Below are positions 54,310 to 64,000 of a stretch of DNA of 64,000 nt, one piece after another (within the stretch, counting starts at the first letter, position 1; each line of letters opens with the position of its first letter). The stretch lies in assembly GCA_004194705.1 (NCBI GenBank), contig SADC01000193.1, positions 1-64,000 of the forward strand, in the 5' to 3' direction. The notes under the pieces were generated by a model that searched no databases, was not told where the DNA came from, and was given only the letters and a program-made list of their open reading frames with translations. The position numbers and the translations under genes are program-made. This stretch comes from Ditylenchus dipsaci (taxonomy: Eukaryota; Nematoda; Chromadorea; Rhabditida; Anguinidae).

Positions 54310-55665
54310 ATTAATATTGAAACTTGCGAGAACACAGCAATCACCGTACCACGGATGACCACCACGCGGGTCAAGCATCTTGATTCTTCGCTTCTTCTCT
54401 TGAGGCACCACCGAGTCAAATGAGAAAAACTGAAGACAAAAGATTAATATGAGACACAGAGGAATACAGAAATCGCCGTATCATGAATTACCACACGCGA
54501 GTTGAGCACCTTGATTCTTCTCTTCTTCTCTTGAGGCACCACCGAGCCGAATAAGAGAGACTGAATCAAGAAGCTTTTTATTGAAACACAGAGAAATGTC
54601 AAAGGAGAGAGACTGAAGATAAAAATTTCATATTGAGACATAAAGGAATACAACAATCACAGTACCTTGTATGACCACCACGCGGGCTGAGCATCTTGAT
54701 TTTTCGCTTCTTTTTTTGAGGCACCACCGAGTCGAATGAGAGAGACTGAATCAAAAAGTTCTTTATTGAGACATAGAGAAATACAACACTCACAGTACCT
54801 TGTATGACCACCACGCGTGTTTAGCATCTTGATTCTTCGCTTCTTCTCTTGAGGCAGCACCGAGTCGAATGAGACAGACTGAAGATCAAAGATTCATATG
54901 AAACATAGAGAAATACAACAATCACAGTACCTTGTATGACCACCACGCGGGTTAAGCATCTTGATTCTTCGCTTCTTCTCTTGAGGCACCACCGAGTCGA
55001 ACCACGAAGAAAAAGAGACTAAACCAAAAATATTTAGACTGAATCATGAAACAGTTCCAGTACCTTGAATGGCCACCCCTCGGGTTTAGCACCTTGATTC
55101 TTCGACACTTCTCTTGAGACACCACAAAGAGAACAGAGACTAAACCGAAAAGATTTATATTGAATCATAGAAGCATGAAACAGTTCCAGTAGCCTGATTG
55201 ACTACCACTTGGGTTTAGCACTTTGATTCTTCGGCGCTTTCTTGAGGTACCATGAAGAGGAGAGACTCAACCAAAAAGATTTATATTGAATTATAGAAGC
55301 ATGAATCAGTTCCAGTACCATGATTGGCCACCACTCGAGTTGAGCTGCTTGATTCTTCGGCACTTTTCCTGAGACACTACGAAGAGAGATAAAATCAAAA
55401 TATTTATATTGAATTATAGAAGCATGAATCATTTTCAGTACCATGATTGGCCATCACTCGAGTTGAGCTGCTTCATTCTTCGGCACTTCTGTTGAGACAC
55501 TACGAAGAGAGACTAAACCAAAAAGATTTATATTGAATTATAGAAGCATGAATCGGTTCCAGTACCATGATTGGCCACCACTCGGTTGAGCTGCTTGATT
55601 CTTCGGTACTTTTCTTGAGAAACTACGAAGAGAAGAGAGACTTAACCGAAAAGATTTTAGAACAA
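54310..55665. repeat. Satellite array, about 10 units of ~127 bp
   Basis: The landmark TTGATTCTTCG recurs near 54380, 54510, 54695, 54830, 54961, 55094, 55222, 55348, 55472 and 55593. Each unit also has GGCCACCACTCGRGTTGAGC or ACCACCACGCGGGTT and GAAGCATGAA or GAATGAGAGAGAC. Units on the right are more alike (121-128 bp). Most minus-strand frames break because the unit length is not a multiple of three. Confidence 0.9.
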
Positions 55666-55869
55666 ACAGATGGTCAACCACTGAATTTTAAGAAACGAAA
55701 AATAATGAAACTCTCAAAGGCTAAATCTCGGTAGAACATTTACTCTATTTCATTGCGAGACCAACTTTCAAACGACAATTTTGAGACACAACGTTACACA
55801 CACCGTTAAACACACCGTTACACACACACAACTCTCTTTTAGTTTTATATACTAATTTGACTATTTTAA

Positions 55870-57968
55870 AGATGCTTAATCATTTTTTCTGTAGCTAATT
55901 CACTTTTTTTGTAGCAAAAATGTTTTTTTGTGGCAAATTTATTTTTTTCTGTAGCAAATTTACTCTTTTTGTAGCAAATCCGATTTCGTCTGTAGCGCAT
56001 ATACAGTAGCGGAAAAAAAGTGATGACTCAAGCATAAGTTTTGCGTATTTTGCTTCATATCTCCCGACTACATGCATTCTTTGATTTAACATATATAAGC
56101 AAGAATGATCGCCGGAATCTCAGCTACATTTTGAGTACAAATATGTATATGTATGATAAGGAATCAGAAACTTTTTAATTGTTTTTCAAAATGCACTCAA
56201 ATTTGAGGCGGAAAAAGTGATGACTCAAATCCTTTTCTATTGATGTTTTATCGTCATTTTATGTCTATGGCCAATTTCAAATGTTTATTCGTAAGCCCTG
56301 TTTCTCAGCTACAATTTGGAATGTCAAACTTACTTTATAATTATTCTAGGAAAAGTTATGACCATCAAGATAAAAGCGTTGATTTCTAGTCAAAATAAAG
56401 GAAAATCCAAGGAAAATGACTGTTTAGACACATAAATAATAGCTTTTCTCAAAAAATGTTGATTAAAAGATAACATTCAATGCACCATTCGAAAGCTCTT
56501 TGATTTCTCTACACAATGAAATGTTGACTGCTTTTTTTAGAAAAATACAGCGCTGAGAAACGGACGGTTGAATTTCGACACGACAAAAAAACCCCTGTTT
56601 TTGCCTTATTTTTAGCCTTTTTTGTCTTGTCGAAATTCAACCTTCCGTTTCTCAGCGCTGTATTTTTCTAAAAAAAGCAGTCAACATTTCATTGTGTAGA
56701 GAAATCAAAGAGCTTTCGAATGGTGCATTGAATGTTATCTTTTAATCAACATTTTTTGAGAAAAGCTATTATTTATGTGTCTAAACAGTCATTTTCCTTG
56801 GATTTTCCTTTATTTTGACTAGAAATCAACGCTTTTATCTTGATGGTCATAACTTTTCCTAGAATAATTATAAAAGTAAGTTTGACATTCCAAATTGTAG
56901 CTGAGAAACAGGGCTTACGAATAAACATTTGAAATTGGCCATAGACATAAAATGACGATAAAAACATCAATAGAAAAGGATTTGAGTCATCACTTTTTTC
57001 CGCCTCAAAATTTGAGTGCATTTTGAAAAACAATTAAAAAGTTTCTGATTCCTTATCATACATATATGTATTTGTACTCAAAATGTAGCTGAGATTCCGG
57101 CGATCATTGTTGCTTATATATGTTAAATCAAAGAATGCATGTAGTCGGGAGATATGAAGCAAAATACGCAAAACTTATGCTTGAGTCATCACTTTTTTCC
57201 GCTACTGTACTTGAGCTAGTGTGCTTATTATTTATTGTAAATTCTCGAAACTTGTATTCTGAGTCGATGAAAAACTTGGACTTCATAAAAGACAGGTGGA
57301 TTAATTGCTCGTAAAGCCGCTGGGCTCTAGGTCTAATCTAACATACACACACCTGGCACTCTCTCGGCTGCTTCATTACTCAACAACCTCTGATGGATAA
57401 GTATTGAAATTGCGCAAGCTTACCGAATTTACCATTGATACAATGTATGATGATAATTCTATCAACCTTAGCCACATTTTGCTCCACCACTTTGAGAAGA
57501 GCAACACTTCAGTCCGTACAGTTTTGGATCTTAAGGGCTTTTACTTGAAATAGCTGGGTACAAGTGGGATCTTCTGCCAACTGCCTATGATCTTTCAGGA
57601 ATTTGCAATATTCGGGTGCTAGACCAAACCGAAATTCTCGGTTCGGTTTTCTCGAAAATCGGTTTACAGTCTGAAAAGACTAAAAACGATATGCGGATTA
57701 AACGTATCAACATATATTTATATTTCTGAAGTTTTTTAGAAATAAATAAGCACACTATCTCAAGTATATGTGCTACAGGCGAAAATAGGATTTGCTACAA
57801 AAGAGTAAATTTGCTACATGAAAAAATAAATTTGCCACAAAAATAAGTAAATTTGCTACAAAAAAAGTAAATTTGCCACACAAAAAAAGTAAATTAGCTA
57901 CAAAAAAATTGCCACAAAAACATTTTTGCTACCAAAAAATTAAATTAGCTACAGAGAAAATGATTAAC
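55870..57968. mobile_element. TTTGTAGCAAA word-repeat element
   Basis: The left end AAGATGCTTAATCATTTTTT then CTGTAGCTAATTC and right end GAATTAGCTACAG-like AAATTAGCTACAGAGAAAAT then GATTAACCTTTAAAGATG are inverse. Arrays of TTTGTAGCAAATTTACTTTT (left) and AAGTAAATTTGCTACAAAAA (right) fill the ends. A TA-flanked 1.2-kb palindrome is inserted in it. Confidence 0.65.
56004..57207. mobile_element. 1.2-kb near-perfect palindrome with mariner-like edges
   Basis: The tips CAGTAGCGGAAAAAAAGTGA and inverse are flanked by TA (56002-56003 and 57208-57209). The two arms of about 590 bp are almost identical to each other through the whole length and meet near 56605 around AACGGACGGTTGAATTTCGA and its inverse. 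No transposase; the two copies of one short ORF (at 55895 minus and 57120 plus) are arm images. Confidence 0.92.
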
Positions 57969-59930
57969 CTTTAAAGATGGTTTGATAGTGGCGAAATGCT
58001 GTTTTGCTGAGTGTTTTTCGGGTTTCAGTTTGAAGCTTTACGCAACAGTCTTTAGTGTTATTGTTTTAGGCTACTTACGTATGGATTGATGGCAGCGGTA
58101 AGAATTTCAGATTGAAAATGAGAACGATAGATCAAGTGCTTCTTGATGGATATTGATATCCGCTCGGGTGAATACATTACCCTCATTATTCGTAGGTCTG
58201 ATCTGCTTTTTTGGGGATGGCCGAAGAATGGATTCCCGGCTCGTCAAGAACCTTCCTAATGTGGTGTTGTGCTGATCGAATCTTTGGAATAAAATTGGTG
58301 GGAGCTCATTATCGGATGTGGATGTCTCGCTACTTGTTGCTTGCACAGAAGAGCGGACCAGTTCAGTGTTTTCGTAACTTTCGGTCCCACCTGGCAGTGA
58401 CTTCTAGAGGTGGGAGCGTAACGGAGCAGAGTGTCACTCGAACTTTAGTTCAGGCGACATGCATTTAGATGGTTGGTTTTTTAAAGCACAGGGTTATTCA
58501 AATGGCGTTAAAATCTTTTCTTTTGAGCATAACTTTTTTTGTGGGCCGAGTTTCAAAATTCTGTAAACACATATCGATTTAGAATCGGTTTGGGTCCCGG
58601 TCTTTCGATGGCCTCTGGATGTGCAAGGCCCGAACCACAGGGGGGACCAAGCAAAATTGGGTTTCGACATTAAATACCGAAAAGTCGCTTCTAGATCCTG
58701 AGTCAATCTGCGTTCACAGATTCTCGAAATTCGGCCTATAAAAAGTTTATGACCAAGCAAAAGGCTTAAAATGTTTTAAGTAACCCTGTTTTTGCCCGAT
58801 TCCACGTTGGCTGTGATTTAAGCTGCAATCCAGAAGATGGCGTCCATCATTCACAAAAAAGATCTCAAGTTCCAACCGGGATCAGATCAAGTGAAGAGTG
58901 CTCGACGACTGAGGGGCCGTCTCTAGTAATTCCAATAGGATTTAATGAATGCTATTTTCTGTCTGTGGGCCTCGATGTAACCTCAGGCTGTTGTGTTGTA
59001 TGGCTTAAATAAAATTTTGCAATCAGCAGTGCTTAGCAGAAAGCCCAGAAGCCCTGGTCTGTTTTTTGTCAGCAATCATTTAATAGTCTGCTTGTGAAAC
59101 CCCGAAAATTTTTTTGGGGGACGTAGTGAACTAAGTGATCAGTCAAAATCCACAAAAATCGAACAAATCCATACTAGGCCAGCGCACCATAGAATGGTCT
59201 CTATGTCGTCACTTACAGCGCAAAAAGTCAGGGTAATTTAACTGCTTGTAAAGTTATCGTTAACAAACATATTAATCATGACGTCAATAAAATCAATTGG
59301 ATGACTACTTGGATCATATTGGTATCCGCCTAGCCGAGAAAAATTCTGTCATCAAAAACAGCCAAATCTGCATATGTTACGTGATTCACAGAAGATATTA
59401 ACATAAATAAAATTAAGGTAGATGATGACTAACAAAAAATTTTATGAGGTGGACCACCCACATCATCCAAGTAGATATCCACTCAGTTCAATTTTGTTAT
59501 TTCTAGCAAATTCAATCATAAAATGCTCATATTAATTGCGATTCATTTCAATAGATGGTAAAACTTCTCGAATAGGGCTGGCTAATGCAAGAAAGGTATT
59601 AAACCGGCGAAATTATAATACGTACTGCTCTGGGTAGGACTCCATAATCTGTTACACCACATGACTTCACACCATAATACACAGTTGATCCACATGGATA
59701 ATCAACTACATAAGGAACGAAAACTTAAAAATTACTATAGAAAACAGCATTTCACCACTATCAAACCATCTTAAAAATGGTCAAATTAGTTAAAAACATA
59801 TTTTGTAACCTAAAAAATAAGAAAAAGGTTGTTCCAAATAAACGACCGACTAGTATTGTTGATCCATAAACAGTCTAGCAGAGCTGGAGTTGGTTCATAA
59901 AAATCATTCGAAATGGCAAGGATAGTTTTC
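57969..59930. other. Unassigned 2 kb within the large element
   Basis: A minus frame of about 95 codons near 58107-58395 (ATSSETSTSDNELPPILFQR, GRFLTSRESILRPSPKK) and a plus frame at about 58779-59005 ending TGCCVVWLK before AATAAA (59009) could be exons; neither is recognised. 59280-59520 resembles a worn foldback (CATCCAAGTAGATATCCAC). 57620-57670 is rich in AACCGA words. Confidence 0.3.
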
Positions 59931-60131
59931 AAGAAAAATAATAATGGAAAATTTTTTGAAAAAACCGTTGCGAAGTGTCCGGTACGAGCTGTCCACTACA
60001 AAAAGCGGTGCGAACTGTTACCGGTGCGAACTGTCCTATGTCCAAACGCCTACGCCCCAATTTTTCCTCATTTCTGCTAGGTTTTTAAATTTACTTTTAG
60101 TTTGAAGACAATAATTTATTTTGACTTTTTT

Positions 60132-62318
60132 CATGGTGTGACAAATCGATAAATTTATCGATTTCGATAAAATCGATTCAAACAAGAATTATTCAAAAAA
60201 ATCGATAAAAATCGATAAAAATTTTTATCGATTTTTTATCGAAATTTTATCGATTTTTATCGATTTTTTGGGCTTAGAGTTATTATGCTCTTTGGTGTCT
60301 GGTCGTCAGTTTGAATGATATTCTATGACCTGTACTGTTAACTTTGCCTACGTTTTCACTTCCGACTTACGCCTTCAAGTTTTTCACCTTTTGGCTTCCG
60401 CCTTTGGCCAGAAGTAAACTTTACTTCATTAACTATGTCACTTTTCAGCAAATTGTCTTCCATTTCGATGCAACAAGTCGTAAATTTGATAGAAGATGAG
60501 GACGAATCATGGCCAGAAGAAGCCGAAAGTCTCAGTCCAAGGGTAAAACAAGCTAGACGATGTAAGGTACGTGTCAATTTAAACACCAAGGCATTGCCGA
60601 CTTGCATAAGTTGAGTGGTTACAGATTGAGTTTGATGATGACCTGCATTCGACAAGCTTTTGGAGCAGCAAATCCTATGGCTACCGTTTCGACTTAGTCT
60701 TGAGGAAAGCAGATAATAAGGAGCTGGGAATAGTGAAATGCAATCTCTGTCCAGCAACATTGTCTAAATCAGGCACTAAAGGACTAAAGTAAGAACACCC
60801 ATATAAAAATTATATTTTCGTACAGCCAAAACCTGTTATAGTGCGTCACTGGTAATCGACCACAACTCGCACTATAATGAGACTCAGACTATATCGGACT
60901 TATACTATCGGGGCTTATAAAGATTTTTTACAAACTTAATCGAACTTAAGGTCGCCCTATATCGGGTTTTGCACTATGACGTGATCACACTGTAACGGAG
61001 TTTGAATGTAATTTTTAAGGGGTCATGTAGCATTCCATTCCGGCAAAAGTGTGACTCCTTCCGAATCTGAATTTAACAGTTCTTTGATCAAGTTTGTGAC
61101 TTGCTCAGCTCAGCCTTTTCGCTTGGTGGATGATTAAGTTTTATCGAATTTTTAGAATCTTTTCGATTGTTAGCGTGAGTTTTATACCTAGGTTGTTCTC
61201 AAATTTCAAAATTTTTAGCAGCGAATCTTTTAAAATGAATGTGATAAAGGAAGCAAATATTTCCTGCCTTGCGGTTATACTATTAGTCGCCGAATTGATG
61301 GTGCCTGCAGCACTGTGCAAAATCATGTCTCTACTGATGTTTCTAATCTAATGCTCTTCGGTGGAGGCTTAACTATAGACTTCGCTAAAAATCGTGTGGA
61401 CTATCTCGCAGTCACTGGCCACTACATCGATCACAATTGAGCCGTTCCGAGAAAAGAATTCGTTGGTTTCCGATCTTCTAGCAATCGTCAAATTGAGCCG
61501 TATTGATGCCTATGTAGATGTGTTGAAGCCAATAGCTGAAATGGTGATCGATTTGCAGGTAAGTTGACTACTCGGATTGGTTTACAGTGACTTTTCAATA
61601 TTTTAGGCAGAAAAGAGCCTACTTCAAACAAAATCCTTGGCCATGCCGTTACTGTATGGTTACATCTGCAAGCTATGATGACTTTGGAAGATGGATGTTC
61701 GCTTTATCGGATTTCTTTGGCGGCGGCAGCATTCATGCACCATGAACTTTTTTTTGAACAATATTTGAGCTTGTCGATTTGTTGGCCTATTATATGTTTA
61801 CTTGTCTAGCTTCAATAAATTTTGCTTGGTTAAAATGTTTACAGGTGAGGGAGGATCTAGATCGTGGGTACATAAAAAATTCTTTCAGTTTTTCCTAAAC
61901 ATGATGATGATAACCAGAAACTTATGGGCAAAGTAAAGCCATAAGCTCGATATGATAAAATTAACTCCAACGAGTCTGTCTACTAAAAATAAGGATTGAC
62001 ATTGGAAACTATGTGGTAACTTCAAGTACAATATTAACTCTGAGGTACACTAAGGAGATGTGCAAAGAAAAAGAGGTATAACTGACTCTAACAATATACA
62101 ATTGGCGATCCTAATTTATGCAAGTCTATACCATAAACGAAAAGAACTTGACCAAAATTTTGAAAAGAGAGAGCAAAGAGTAGAAGAACTCTAAGTCAAA
62201 AAAAATCGATAAAAATCGATAAAAAAAATTTTATCGATTTTTTATCGATTTTTGCTATGACATAACGCCAAAGGCCATTTTATCGAAATCGATAAATTTA
62301 TCGATTTGTCACACCATG
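60132..62318 (+). mobile_element. hAT-K: 2.2-kb hAT with ATCGATAAATTTATCGAT words
   Basis: The tips CATGGTGTGACAAATCGATA and inverse are flanked by the exact 8-bp duplication ACTTTTTT (60124-60131 and 62319-62326). The ends are arrays of ATCGATAAAAATCGAT. It carries part of a hAT transposase on the plus strand, and its tip and protein are related to hAT-E. Confidence 0.95.
60435..61678 (+). pseudogene. hAT transposase fragment of hAT-K
   Basis: ATG 60435 opens an acidic exon (EDEDESWPEEAESLSPR) with donor GTACGTG. The next exon reads FDDDLHSTSFWSSKSYGYRF, then CNLC of a BED finger, paralogous to hAT-E. Later blocks are KFVTCSAQPFRLVDD, GGLTIDFAKNRVDYLAVTGH and RIDAYVDVLKPIAEM, then SLAMPLLYGY and a stop. 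Frames break around 61130-61440, and the C-terminal hATC dimerisation domain is missing. It is not functional as it stands. Confidence 0.8.
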
Positions 62319-62381
62319 ACTTTTTTAACCAATATTTCTCTAAAATTAAGAGAAAAATTTTCTGGCATGGAAAATCAGATA

Positions 62382-62396
62382 CAGTCGACTCTCGAT
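62382..62396. mobile_element. pogo-like tip abutting the MITE
   Basis: TA then CAGTCGACTCTCGATTTAA, as at 9978. It is cut off by the piggyBac-like MITE, whose TTAA target lies in the tip itself. Confidence 0.45.
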
Positions 62397-62400
62397 TTAA

Positions 62401-62637
62401 AGGGACATACCAGCGCGTTACACCGCCAATTAAGGTGGGGGACCAGCAAGTTTTCAAAAATCGTCCTTGTTTTCACTCTGTTTGTGGAAAATCTGATATT
62501 TATGACCTTATCCTAGTTTTAAAAAGTAGGCAGAAAACTTTCGTCGGATCAGGTAGAACGCATATAGAAAACGGTCATGAGAGAAATGAATTGCTCGTCC
62601 CCGCCTCAATTGCAGTGTAACGCGCTGGTATGTCCCT
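62401..62637. mobile_element. piggyBac-like MITE (AGGGRCATACC family), copy 2
   Basis: The left AGGGACATACCAGCGCGTTA and right TAACGCGCTGGTATGTCCCT are perfect inverses. TTAA precedes it and TCAA follows (worn TTAA). The inner pair GGTGGGGGACCAGC/GCTCGTCCCCGCC matches copy 1 at 3894. Confidence 0.85.
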
Positions 62638-62811
62638 TCAAATTAAAACACACTGTCAAATTGCAAATTTCCGAAAAATCGAACATTTTTAATTTGAACA
62701 TTTTTTGCCTTGAATGGAATCAGATTCACATTGAGTTCTAACTAAAATAGCGGTTTAGAAGCAAATCGGCTATGCTGAACACGAATCTGATGTGTAATCT
62801 AACATTTTTGT

Positions 62812-62918
62812 AGATATGACTAAAAACCACCAAAAATGACAAATTTCCTAACAGGACTATGGTGCTAAATAGAACATTTGTCATTTTTGGTGGGTTTTTA
62901 GTCATTTATCTTAGGACA
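62812..62918. repeat. Hairpin with CCACCAAAAATGACAAA arms
   Basis: GACTAAAAACCACCAAAAAT then GACAAAT is mirrored by ATTTGTCATTTTTGGTGGGT then TTTTAGTC. The upstream GCTGAACACGAATCTGATG links it to the foldback-core repeat. A related arm is at 26340. Confidence 0.75.
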
Positions 62919-62935
62919 TATCATAGGAAACGAAA

Positions 62936-64000
62936 AAATTCCTTTAGAATCTTTTGGAAAAAAAGTAATTTCATTATTTGAGAGTACGAAGAAGTACATA
63001 ATAATGCGTTCTACTGAAATCACTTTCACCATGAAACCAAGGGTAAGAAATTAATGGGAAATAAAAAATACGCATTTACTTTCGAAAGTGTTTAAAAAAC
63101 AGGAACAATGTAAGAGTGGTGGCGATTTCCGTTGCAATGCAGACAAAAATTCGAAATAAAAACCCTCAAAGGAGATCGATGTTGAAATCAAAAAATCGGC
63201 TCGGCCGAATAAGCTATGAAATGAGATAACCAGGAAATTACAGCAAAGTTTGTCAATTGGTGGACGAAGTATATAAGTCTATCTGCTGCAGCAATTTTTC
63301 ATGGAAAGCTAACAATACTATGGGATTGGCCGAGGCGTGAAGGACCTAGTCAACTATTTTATTTGTTATTTCCTGATCGCATGTTTAGCCACTATGGGAA
63401 AAAATATAATACAAGACAACCAGTCCAGTGGTGAGTCTAACCTGAGTCGGATCCACCGGGTCGCAAAAATACGGCTATCAGGAATTATTTATTAGAAACA
63501 ATCGCAAACCAGATTACTCATCACAAAAACGATAGGTACATGGGGACATTGTGGATGAAAGGAACTCTTATAGACAAATATTTTACCGGCCTCATCGTTC
63601 CACTTGTTACAGAAACCACTAGCTCTGATGAAAGAACGTCACAGGAATTCGCTTCTCACCAACTGCTGGTCCGTAGTGCTCCTGCCACACGCCTAAACAT
63701 GGTAATAAAATCTCAGATACCGTGTGAATTGAACAGAGTGAAAACTGACCTTCTGGGTAGGAACCTTCCGGAGCTGGAATGTGATAGATGGTGAAATGCA
63801 AGGGCTCTGACCCAGGAATTTCGTTCTGATAGCACCTGTAATAGTGGTTTCAAGGATAGAACAAATGTAGGAGGAATAGCTGACTTGTACTTAATTGAGA
63901 TGGTTGCAGATGCCTCACTATCCAGTATACCGACTACAGGGTTGATGCGGAACAGCTCATTGGATGTACACTTGATTTTGAATGCTTGCGCTGAGGTGCT
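62936..64000. other. Right edge, no gene recognised
   Basis: The plus frame 63540-63794 (LWMKGTLIDKYFTGLIVPL, then PELECDRW) has no recognised family. A TATATAAG at 63271 followed by CTGCTGCAGC could be promoter-like but is unsupported. Confidence 0.3.

Larger units (their letters stand above)
53444..60037. mobile_element. Large element (about 6.6 kb) with GTTCGCACCGG inverted ends
   Basis: 53466-53590 (AGGATAGTTCGCACCGGGAA, CAGTTCGCACCGCTTCTTGT, GACACTTCGCAACGGTTTTT) is inverted at 59930-60037. ATGTCCAAA occurs at 53435-53443 and 60038-60046 and may be a 9-bp target duplication, in which case the left end has about 20 extra bases. Inside are a satellite array, a TTTGTAGCAAA word element with a 1.2-kb palindrome, and unassigned DNA. 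No transposase recognised. Confidence 0.6.

Noticed and set aside
54444..55444. Chain of minus ORFs with recurring HTRYC or IQYK motifs
   Set aside because: Product of the satellite; units of about 127 bp break any common frame, so not a repeat protein gene.

Overview
The window is nuclear DNA from an animal, most likely a small invertebrate. It is AT-rich, has no operons or ribosome binding sites, and its genes are cut by very short introns (about 45-60 nt) with TTTTCAG-type acceptors. The splice style resembles nematodes or larvaceans, but I cannot fix the phylum. Genes are sparse; most of the window is DNA transposons, foldback elements and short repeats.

Genes. (1) 7953-8756 (+): an intact four-exon REEP/TB2/DP1-family ER-membrane protein of 220 residues ending in a CaaX-like box, CVII. 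(2) 19107-30953 (-): a six-exon MBLAC1-like metallo-beta-lactamase-fold gene, reconstructed from exons mostly too short to stand out as ORFs. Its fourth intron (19466-30048, about 10.6 kb) is packed with transposons, and the exon sequence has indels at two places that matter for reading frame or metal binding. (3) 4364-4852 (+): a decayed RPL36 (eL36) copy that still has its intron, lying inside a hAT-like element. (4) 11568-12048 (-): an unrecognised gene. (5) Transposase genes: three hAT transposases in various states of decay (15713-18182, 23605-25182, 60435-61678) and one internally deleted Merlin/IS1595-type transposase (27713-28150).

Mobile DNA. I can delimit thirteen elements by matching 8-bp target-site duplications (eight exact, five with one mismatch): eleven with hAT-type termini, one Merlin and one with GGCTRGGKG termini. 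Most share one design: a short hAT-like tip followed by a subterminal array of one short, usually self-complementary word. The word differs between families: CGACGCGTCG, CGAATATTCG, CGAGTACTCG, ATACCGGTAT, ATCGAT, GCAGAA, CTGATTTT, TAGTCCTATATAGGACTA and others. Two 152-bp copies have the same tips and the same length but different words. Other groups are mariner-, pogo- and piggyBac-like miniature elements, an ACCGTATTTCC family, and a palindromic family (PAL) whose core carries a consensus 5' splice site on both strands. There are also foldbacks up to 1.2 kb, tRNA-like SINE pieces, a possible solo LTR and an array of about 127-bp satellite units.

Layout: 1-7.6 kb repeats, the RPL36-bearing element and hAT-A; 7.9-8.8 kb the REEP gene; 8.8-15.3 kb short repeats and foldbacks; 15.4-18.8 kb a full-length hAT; 19.1-31.0 kb the MBLAC1-like gene with its transposon-filled intron; 31-53 kb foldbacks and small hATs with a few doubtful exons; 53.4-60.0 kb one large element holding a satellite and a 1.2-kb palindrome; 60.1-62.3 kb a hAT; 62.4-64 kb a piggyBac-like MITE and unrecognised DNA.
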